Shown here one piece after another: positions 55,683-64,000 of a DNA stretch of 64,000 nucleotides. Positions within the stretch are counted from its first letter, which is position 1. Each line of letters opens with the position of its first letter. The notes under the pieces are model-generated. The model was not told the DNA's origin. It did not search any database and was given only the letters and a program-made list of their open reading frames with translations. A program made the translations under genes and the position numbers. This stretch comes from Euphorbia lathyris. Its lineage: Eukaryota; Streptophyta; Magnoliopsida; Malpighiales; Euphorbiaceae. The stretch covers positions 20,625,001 to 20,689,000 of the forward strand of contig NC_088914.1 in the NCBI RefSeq assembly GCF_963576675.1. The letters run 5' to 3'.

Positions 55683-58600
55683 CTAAAGCCAATTGTTTCT
55701 AAAACTTATCCCAGTAGAAGTTAAATGACGATCATGTACTTTTTGGGCTAATGGCTTTGTCAACGGATCTGCAATGTTGTCCTCGGTAGGTACTCTTTCT
55801 ATTCTCACATCTCCTCTAACCACAATCTCTCTAATGATGTGGTATCGCTTTAGGTAGTGCTTGGATGCATTATGAGACCGTGGTTCCTTTGCTTGCGCAA
55901 TGGCTCCATTGTTATCACAGTACAGAGTAATGGGATTGACAATGTCAGGCACCACTCCTAGTTCTGTAATGAACTTTCTAATCCAAACTGCTTCCTTTGC
56001 TGCTTCCGCAGCAGCGATGTACTCTGACTCAGTCGTAGAGAAAGCTACGCTTCCCTGCTTGGAACTTTTCCAACTGACCGCGCCCCCATTCAAGATAAAC
56101 AGGTATCCTGATTGGGATTTAAAATCATTCTCATCTGTGAGATGACTAGCGTCTGAAAATCCTTCAATTTTCAGATCTCCTTCTCCGTACACTAGGAACA
56201 TATCTTTAGTCCTTCTCAAGTACTTAAGAATGTTCTTGACGGCAATCCAATGCTCATCTCCCGGATTCCCTTGGTAGCGACTCGTTACAGATAATGCGAA
56301 CGCTACGTCAGGTCTAGTGCATAGCATAGCATACATAATCGAACCGATCGCGCTGGCGTACGGGACAACAGCCATGCGTCGTTTGTCATCGTCAGTTTTA
56401 GGACATTGATGATTGATTAACTTTACTCCATGTACCATGGGTAAGTTACCTCATTTCGATTCAAGCATGCTAAGCCGATTTAGCACCTTTTCAATGTATG
56501 TAGCCTGTGAAAGACCAAGCAGTCTACGTGATCTATCCCTATAGATCTTTATACAAGTATATAGGCTGCTTCGCCGAGGTCTTTCATTGAGAAGTTACCG
56601 GATAACCATACTTTCACCGATTGTAATAGAGCAATGTCATTTCCCATTAACAGTATATCGTCCACATATAGTATGAGAAATGCTATAGAGCTCCCACTTG
56701 CTTTCTTGTAAATGCAAGCTTCTTCGCAATTTTGTTCGAAACCAAATTGTTTTATGGTTTCGTCAAAACGCTTATTCCAGCTTCTAGATGCTTGCTTGAG
56801 TCCATAAATGGATCTCTGAAGTTTGCAAACTTTATTTGCATCCTTTGATATGAAACCTTCAGGTTGCATCATGTATACATCCTCAAGCAGGTTTCCGTTT
56901 AGGAAAGCTGTTTTCACATCCATGTGCCAAATCTCATAATCAAAATGAGCGGCAATTGCAAGCATGATTCTGATTGATTTGGACATAGCAACGGGAGAGA
57001 AGGTTTTGTCATAATCAACGCCTTGTTTTTGACGATATCCTTTCGCTACCAACCTAGCCTTGTAGGTGCTAACCTTTCCATCCATGTCAGTCTTCTTTTT
57101 GAAGATCCACCTGCACCCAATGGGTTTTATCCCCTCGGATGGATCAACCAAAGTCCACACTTGGTTAGTATACATGGAATCCATTTCAGAATCCATGGCC
57201 TCAAGCCATGCTTTAGAATCTGGACTAGTAAGAGCCTCTTCGTAGTTTTCGGGTTCGTCGTCTAACACGGGAACCTCGTCATCATCTCCCACTAGAAAAT
57301 CATATCTAACTGGGAGTTCACGAACTCTTCGTGATCTACGAATAGGTGCCACTGGAGTCCCATCTAATGGGACTTCTTCGGGTACCTCAACCGCTTCTGT
57401 TGTTTCATCCGGTGTCTCTTCCCCTTGAACTTCGTCGAGTTCAATCACGCTTCCCTTTTGCGTTTCTTCGAGAAACTCTTTCTCTAAGAAGGTTGCGTAT
57501 CTGGATACTATTACTTTCTGATCATCTGGATGATAGAAGTAATACCCTATGGTCTCTTTGGGATATCCAATGAAGAAACATTTATCATATTTAGAATCCA
57601 ATTTGTCGGACGCAATGCGATTTGACATATGCTGAACAACCCCATACTCTCATAAATGAGAATACGGGTTTCCTACCAACGAACAATTCATATGGTGTGG
57701 AACTGGCGGATTTAGTTGGTACTTGATTCAGGGTGAAGAGGGCAGTTTCTAAGGCATAGCCCCAGAATGTCTTTAGAAGTAAGGCCATGGTCATCATGGA
57801 TCGTACCATATCTAATAGGGTATGGTTTCTCCTCTCGGATACACCATTGTGTTGTGGTGTATAGGGAGGTGTCTATTGTGAGCATATCCCACATTCAGTT
57901 AGATAATTCAGAAAATCATCAGAAAGATATTCGCCACCTCGATCAGATCGAAGTGTCTTTATTTTCTTTCCTAATTGATTTTCCACTTCATTCTTGAAGC
58001 ATTTGAACTTGTCAAAAGCTTCTGATTTGTGCCTCATCAAGTAGATATAACCATAGCGAGTATGGTCATCTATGAAGCTAATGAAGTATCTGAATCCTCC
58101 TCTTGCTTGGACTGATATAGGACCACATACATCTGAATGAATGAGTCCTAGAGTGTCTGATACACGCTCACCTTTATTGCTAAAGGGTGTCTTTGTCATT
58201 TTACCTTTTAAACATGATTCACATGTTTCCAATGATTCAGAATCGATTGGATCTATAAGCCCATCTGAATGTAGCTTTAGCATGCGTCTCTTGTTTATAT
58301 GGCCTAAACGACAATGCCACAAGTAAGTTGAATTATCTAGCTTATGTCTTTTGGTATCAATTGCAAAAACAGGAGTTTTATCATCTAACACATAAATCCC
58401 ATTTTGTGATATTCCTGAGAAATAAAAGATCGAATCTTTATAAAAATTGCAACTATTGTTCTTTATCGAAATATAGAACATACCAGATGTTTGGAGTACC
58501 GGCTTTTCCCTTCTGGAGGGTAGCTCGGTACAAAGAATAATTTCTCTTCCAATGCCCCATGTCACCATAATAGTGGCACTCTCCTTTGGGCTTCTTAACT

Positions 58601-59304
58601 TCCTTTCCCTTGGACACATCTTTCTTACCTTTCTTGGGATGTTTAGGATTGGGAAAATTCCCTTTCCTTTTCTATGATCCCTCTATGACAGTAGCCGGTA
58701 TTGCCTTGTCTTTCTGAATATTGGGCTCAACTGACTTGAGCATATTTGCAAGCTCTTCAAGAGAGGTTTGCAAGTCATTCATCTGATAGTTCACGATGAA
58801 CTGTGAATAACTCTCTGGGAGGGATTGAAGAATCAAGTCTATACTTAATTCGTTGTCCATCACAAATCCAATACTAGAAAGTTTGGTAATGTAGCCAATC
58901 ATCTTGACACAATGTGTCATGACTGATGTGCCCTCTTGCATCCGGCAACGATATAGCAATTTGGATATCTCGTAGCGTTCGCACCTGGTCTGTTTCCCAA
59001 ACAGTTCCTTTAGGTGCATGATGACGGAATAGGCATCCATCTCCTCATGTTGCCTTTGTAATTCCGACGTCATCGATGCAAGTATGATGCAACCGGCATG
59101 ATCATCATCAGCCTTGTGCTTCTGGTAAGCATCAATTTCCTCGATGGGAGCATCATCTTCCGGGATAGGGGGTATCGGTGTATCAAGTACATACCCAATT
59201 TTCTCGAACTTCAAAACAATTTTGAGGTTACGAAACCAGTCGGTGAAGTTTGAACCATTCAACTTGTTATCGGTAAGAATGTTTTGCAGATTGGTTTTAG
59301 TCAT
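55683..59304 (-). pseudogene. copia-2 gag-pol polyprotein, frameshifted, protease deleted
   Basis: Starts MTKTNLQNI at 59304 and ends SFRNNWL at 55683. Gag is open to TAG at 58672-58674. The zinc knuckle is ruined (CHYYGDMGHWKRNY, two Cys lost). Protease is absent: gag runs directly into FYISIKNNSCNFY at about 58470, where copia-1 has some 95 residues including DTG. Integrase, RT (YVDDILLM) and RNase H (TTESEYI) are readable. A TAG in integrase (57873-57875), frameshifts near 57620 and 56554 (a one-base loss relative to copia-1) and the TGA shared with copia-1 (56451-56453) break the rest. Confidence 0.93.
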
Positions 59305-60510
59305 GATTTTAAAGAGTGAGTGTTTAAACAAAACCTGAGAGTGAGAAAGAGTAAATGTATGTTATTCATTTGTTTTAAAGTATAACAATCTAAAATTATA
59401 GGCCTTTTAATTTATTTCAGATTGCTCCCACTATTTTGCCAAATTAATAACCCTCCATATTAATTCGAAGGATTTCACAAATCCTTTAGTGAGCTAGGAT
59501 CCTAACTCCTGAGATTTCGCCTTAACTTTAGCCAACAAACTAGTCTCATTCGTTAGGTAGATTCATTCAATCAATCACATCTCGAATGTGATTCCTAGGT
59601 TATTGGGTTACTAACCACATTAGTGACTAATATGTCATTCATATTAATCCCAACCATTTTGCCCATTAGTGCATGACAACATGAGTTTGCCCATCCAATT
59701 ATCATACTCTAATTTAAGTATTACCCCATATTCATGAAAGAACGATTTTCGATAATCCAGGTGTTACCATAAGACCCTGAGCTTGACTTTGGGCAACAAC
59801 CCAAAGGCCCCCAGTACTGCCGGCTGAATTATAATATTAGGGAGGGGCAACCGATTTTAATAACTTATTTATTTACTTAACTTTTTAATGAGGAATTTTT
59901 ATTTAAGTCTCATAATCTAACTTAGTCTTGATTTGCTTTAGCATACATCAAACACACATTCACACATACATTGGCGTTATGGACATATCATCTAAATTAT
60001 TCTGTCGAGCCAGAGACGGAATAAAAGGGCAAACCTAAGGAAATACTAACTATTACATATTTCTCTTTAGGTCCTCCGTCTTCTCCATGGCGCCTTGAAA
60101 ATTACATATTAATTTTCTATACTACTAAAAGAAAACTTCAATTGAATTGAAAGGAATCAGATGAGAAGAGAAGTTACAATAGATAGTAGAAAGGCAGGAC
60201 GTGCAGGCCCTATTTCAAAAATACCAAAAGAATAAAAGAGGGTCCAAATATGTCCACATAACTGATTTATGTAATATTTATGTTAATCACATTAACTTAT
60301 CAAATTAATTTCATCCAATTTTACTTCTAATCGTTTTGTATCTTTATATTAATTCTTAGATTAATATAACCATATAAAACGTTGATTATGCATGTCCCAA
60401 TTATTTTTGATTTCAATTCATTTAATGCTTTGATTTACAACTTGGTAAAACAAACTTTTAAACGAATTTTCATTCGATAATCAAAACAGAAAACTATTAA
60501 TTTCTGAAAC

Positions 60511-60511
<1 letters not shown>
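59305..60511 (-). other. copia-2 leader, left part
   Basis: Aligns with 32168-33430 of copia-1 with small indels. No open frame of note. It lacks the GC-rich hairpin island; only (TA)n and AT-rich sequence stand at that place. Confidence 0.8.

Positions 60512-60546
<35 letters not shown>
60512..60546. repeat. (TA)n microsatellite
   Basis: About 35 alternating bases; a second TA run of about 20 bases follows at 60572-60590. Confidence 0.95.
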
Positions 60547-60549
<3 letters not shown>

Positions 60550-60609
60550 ATATTCAAAACTAATTTTAAAGTACATATATATATATATATCAGATTTTCA
60601 AAACGGTTG

Positions 60610-63600
60610 TGTCGCACCCTGGCTTCCGGTTTTTACGCACGTCGGGGTGCGTGGCCGGCTCGATCTGCCTTTCTCGTGTTTTAAGGTTTCGAGTCGCCAC
60701 CAATCATCACTTGGAAACGTGTGTGCGGACGTGATTGGTCGTCCTATCTGTTTGGATTGACTCTGTATGGTTTGGTTTTGATAAGGACGGTCTTCACAGA
60801 GATTTAGGGTTCGTTTTTTCGGTTACGTGTAGGGAAGAGATGTGATCTCACCCTACCCCGCCCGACGTATCGGTACTATCATGATATTGCGTGTCTGCTA
60901 TTTATTTTGCCTTGAATCGTTAGTATAAACCGGACACTTGTGGGTTTTGGGGTTATAGGGTTTCGTATTGTATTCTAATGACGTTTTCACATCGATTAGA
61001 ATTAACTTGGTTTATGAGTTCGAATGACGTTTTCACATCAATTCGAGTTAGTTTAATATTCAAATGACGTTTTCACATCAATTTGAATTGATCTAATTTA
61101 TAAATTCAAATGACGTTTTCACATCAGTTTGATTTAATTCAGAGGTGAATTCGAATGACGTTTTCACATCGATCCGAATTAATTTGATTTATTTTTATTG
61201 ATTCGGGATAACATCTCGAATTGGTTTATTTTCGTTTTTAAATTACGCGTGCGGCATACACGTAATCTCTTTTTATTAAATTAGAGTTCGATATGATTTT
61301 ACGTATATCACATATACGATAAAATAGAATAGAAGATCTAAAGGGAACAACTCGAACTCTAACGACGTTTTCACATCGACTAGAATTAATCTTGGTTGCA
61401 CATTCGAATAACGTTTTCACATTAGTTCGAATTACTTTAATTATTGATTCGGATGACGTTTCCATATTGATCCGAATTAACCTGATTAACCACGTCGACT
61501 CGAGGGGACATCTCAAAATTCGTCGTGCTATTTCTTCGAATACAATATATGATGCACGCATTTACTCGAAAGCCAACGCAAAATCTCTAATGAAGAATAT
61601 CTTCACACGTATCGTTGAATTTATACGATATTACTTTTTCTATTGACTTAAACCGATTTGAAAGGATCGCGCATCGCGTTATTTAGCCTTTTTCGAGTTA
61701 ACTTTGTTTTTATTATTTTTATCAAGGTCGTGTGTATCACATACACACGAGACCTATTTATTTCGCGAATCGAGAAAATTAAACAAATGAGGATATAATT
61801 AATTTGTAATGGAACAAAATGGATAAATAAATGATTTTCACTAGGCTAAATCGTCCCCAAAAATTCGATTACTCATTAACAACGATAAGGACGAACTAAG
61901 TATATGCTTAATGAACTAATCTCATCCCGAGTAATCCCGTGTCTTATTCTAGAAGGAGATAATCCTATTTATTATTATTATTATTTAGCTTAATGTGTTT
62001 ATGACGCTTATTGAAAGGATAATATTCGAACCACGTGTTTAGCTATCACGAGTCAACAACACACGAAACCGTGTAACTAAGCTAATGGATATTAACTAAA
62101 TCATATTGGGCTTGTACTCTCATTGCAATTTTGGCCCGTAAAAGCCCATGCCTTAACCTATTCTAACCCATCCCCATTTCACAAACAAGAATCCCTAACT
62201 CTCCTCCTTCCTGTTCTTCACGCCAACATCACCCTCCTCTCACTTCTTCTATGGCGATCGACTCTCTTTCTCCGGCTCCCATGGATTCCGCTCTTCTTTC
62301 ACCGATTTCACTCTCATTCACTTTGCTTTACCTGGGTCTATTGTTCTCATTTGATTAAGGGCTTATAGGAAGCTCTGTCGAGCTAATTCCGGCGTCGGCG
62401 GCGGTGATCTCCGCCTCCGATGAAGAAGTTTAGTGTCCTGAAAAGGTCCGGTCCGTTCCTAACTCGACATGCAAGGTAAGTTCGTGGTCTATGGTGTTCT
62501 CTCTACTCCTTCTCTGTTTTGGCTCTTTCTCTTTTGCCATGAGTTCAGAGAACTCTCACGACCATGTTTGGTACTTTTTTTTTGGATTAAATCCTTGCTG
62601 GGTTGAGTTTCTAAAGTTCAAATGCTATATGAATGTTTGGCTATTCCTGTTTGTTCTGATTTAGGACGGCTATGGTTTCGTTTGCCGTATTGGCTTGCTG
62701 CTTGGTTGTGATTTTAGAATGGCGTGTTGGATGGCTTTGCTGTGTTTTTGGTTCTACTGTTTTCCAATCCGGTTCTAATTTCTGTTTCCTATTGATCTAA
62801 ACTTGAGTCTTATAGGGGAGATAGCCTTCCGTGCCATTCAAACGGTTCCGAAGACGCAACCAGAGCCGTGGTTGGCCCTGGAGGGTGCTTCGGTTCCGTT
62901 TAACGTATTCGGGGGTGAATACGAGTCTCGGTTATTGTCTGGTTAGTTCCTTATTGGCAAAATGAGAAAAGTAAAAGAAAGAATGATAATGATATGGCAA
63001 TATATATGTATATACGTGTATATCTGTATGTATGAATGAATTTCGCAAATAGATTACCCTTTCTTTGATTGATTATTTGGCTGTTACAATGTTTGAGGAA
63101 GAACTTCTTCCTGCTTTCCCTCGAGCTCACACTCTCCTTGTTACAATGATGTCCCTATTACAGTGTTGCTGTGTGTTTTTTTTTTACTAAAAGTTGCTCT
63201 TCCTTGCCTCCCCCCTACAGTGATGATCCTTTACTATTTATAGTAAGGATTTGGATCATCATTTTTTACTATTTCCTACTGTACGTTATTTCGTCAATCT
63301 GTTTGCCCCATTTTCTCTGTATCTTTGACATTTTTGGATGCCTGCTGGATGAGATCATCTTGTTGAATTATTGATTTTTGGGCAAAAATGCCATTTGGTC
63401 CTTGTAATTGTGATTTTTGCAGACTGACGCCGTTGGAATGAATTCTGGTCTGAATTTGAATTATTTTTGACCCGAGCGGACTCTGTTGGACTCGTACGGA
63501 TAAAATTCTGAGCTCTTGAACTGATAGTTATTCGTGCTTCAGGAATATATCGGACTTGAACTGACAATTACCCGTGCTTTGGAATCGGACTTGAATTGAA

Positions 63601-63735
63601 AATTATCCGTGCTTTGGATTTTGTTGGACTTGTTGTACCGCAACGAGATAACTCAGTCATTTGAACGTGATTTGATCATTTTTTAGAATATTCTTGCTTT
63701 TTGGGGATAGCGGGAATTTCTGGGTATCTCAGACA
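60610..63735 (+). mobile_element. Probable Ogre/Tat-type Ty3/gypsy LTR, about 3.1 kb
   Basis: Begins tgtcgcaccctgg exactly where copia-2 breaks off, and gagtcgccacc (60690-60700) follows, a phrase typical of Ogre-type LTRs. The presumed end ctcagaca (63728-63735) mirrors the TGTC start and is followed by ttggcga (63736-63742), which begins like the tRNA-Arg primer site of Ogre elements but then diverges. Inside: the repeat-motif field at 60975-61475, a possible promoter/leader near 62130-62210, and exon-like GC-richer patches at 62370-62480 and 62817-62935 with GT/AG at their edges. No long ORF. LTR identity is fairly likely; the right end is uncertain. Confidence 0.5.
60975..61475. repeat. 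Field of about 45-bp spaced gacgttttcacat motifs
   Basis: The core gacgttttcacat(c) or a close variant occurs at about 60980, 61026, 61066, 61112, 61157, 61364, 61410 and 61455. Spacing inside the two groups is 40-47 bp. Each core is flanked by inverted ttcgaat/attcgaa-like pieces, so every unit is a small imperfect palindrome around a constant centre. Confidence 0.9.
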
Positions 63736-64000
63736 TTGGCGAGCTGGTCTTCAGATTCGTCAAAATTACTGTAAAAAAACAAAAATAATAAGAGAATTAT
63801 TCATATTAATAATGCAATATTTATTTGTTACTGAAAATTCCATTTTTAAGCGTTCAATTGTCGTTAATTTATTAACTTCTCAATTTTTGAATCCATTTGT
63901 CATAATTCGTTATTTAGAAATCAACTATATTCTAAACGTTTAATTATAATATAAATCGTAACCAAAGTCAATATTAACTTTAACTTTAATATACGATACT
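63736..64000. other. AT-rich sequence after the presumed LTR
   Basis: If the LTR ends at 63735, this is the start of the internal region. The first bases (ttggcgagctgg) could be a decayed primer binding site. No coding is seen up to the window end. Confidence 0.4.

Larger units (their letters stand above)
53605..60609 (-). mobile_element. Second Ty1/copia copy (copia-2), right end interrupted
   Basis: Same family as copia-1: 3' LTR at the left (53605-55668), PPT, gag-pol on the minus strand and part of the leader. At 60609 the leader stops and an Ogre-like LTR begins, so PBS and 5' LTR are absent from the window and may lie beyond it. More decayed than copia-1: frameshifts, protease deletion, private stops. 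Confidence 0.92.

Noticed and set aside
60975..61475. CRISPR-like regular core motif
   Set aside because: Flanks between cores are related to each other and partly inverted; this is an LTR repeat field in eukaryotic DNA.
61238..61646. Open frames of 107 and 84 codons on both strands
   Set aside because: They come from the repeated palindromic motif and share its period; no domain.
62123..62368. 81-codon open frame in the presumed Ogre LTR
   Set aside because: Leu/Ser-rich translation of a pyrimidine-rich leader; an alternative short ATG frame at 62251 is no better.

Overview
The window is nuclear DNA of a flowering plant, most likely a eudicot. The evidence is an AT-rich background, GT-AG introns, plant-type L1 LINEs with DUF4283 ORF1 proteins, Ty1/copia elements primed by initiator tRNA-Met, Tat/Ogre-like Ty3/gypsy sequence and plant gene families. 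The species cannot be named from sequence alone. About three quarters of the window is transposable element, much of it nested.

Layout. 1-5000: 3' part of a probable Tat-lineage Ty3/gypsy element, with a 122-bp tandem repeat, decayed genes on the opposite strand, a polypurine tract and the start of an LTR. 5764-11698: a 5'-truncated L1 LINE (minus) into which a nearly full-length L1 LINE (6042-11676, plus) jumped; both target-site duplications are intact. 11718-14218: intergenic, with a small foldback element. 14219-16386: equilibrative nucleoside transporter gene (minus, two exons). 17523-42578: a large nest. It holds a chimeric Sirevirus (plus) carrying a gypsy-type solo LTR, then a second Sirevirus in minus orientation with an env-like ORF, itself split by a complete 9.5-kb Ty1/copia element (26391-35893). 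The second Sirevirus ends at a deletion junction that joins it to a 3'-less LINE. 42641-46334: intergenic, with two long-TIR foldback elements and a GC-rich hairpin cluster. 47064-49224: receptor-like kinase with a SPARK-type ectodomain (six exons). 49541-51589: PUB18/19-type U-box E3 ligase (one exon, convergent to the kinase). 52221-53463: decayed Mutator-like/OTU gene. 53605-60609: a second copia copy, related to the 26-kb one but more decayed, cut by an Ogre-like LTR that starts at 60610 and probably ends near 63735.

Only three genes look like intact host genes: the ENT transporter, the SPARK kinase and the U-box ligase. Nothing links them functionally; they are single genes between transposons.

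The most unusual signal is four GC-rich islands made of short, near-perfect palindromes (23.53-23.71, 33.50-33.64, 46.13-46.33 and 52.35-52.47 kb). Each sits in AT-rich noncoding DNA of a different host element or gene: a solo LTR, a copia leader, intergenic DNA and an intron. One is absent from the sister copia copy. I cannot assign them to a known repeat class.
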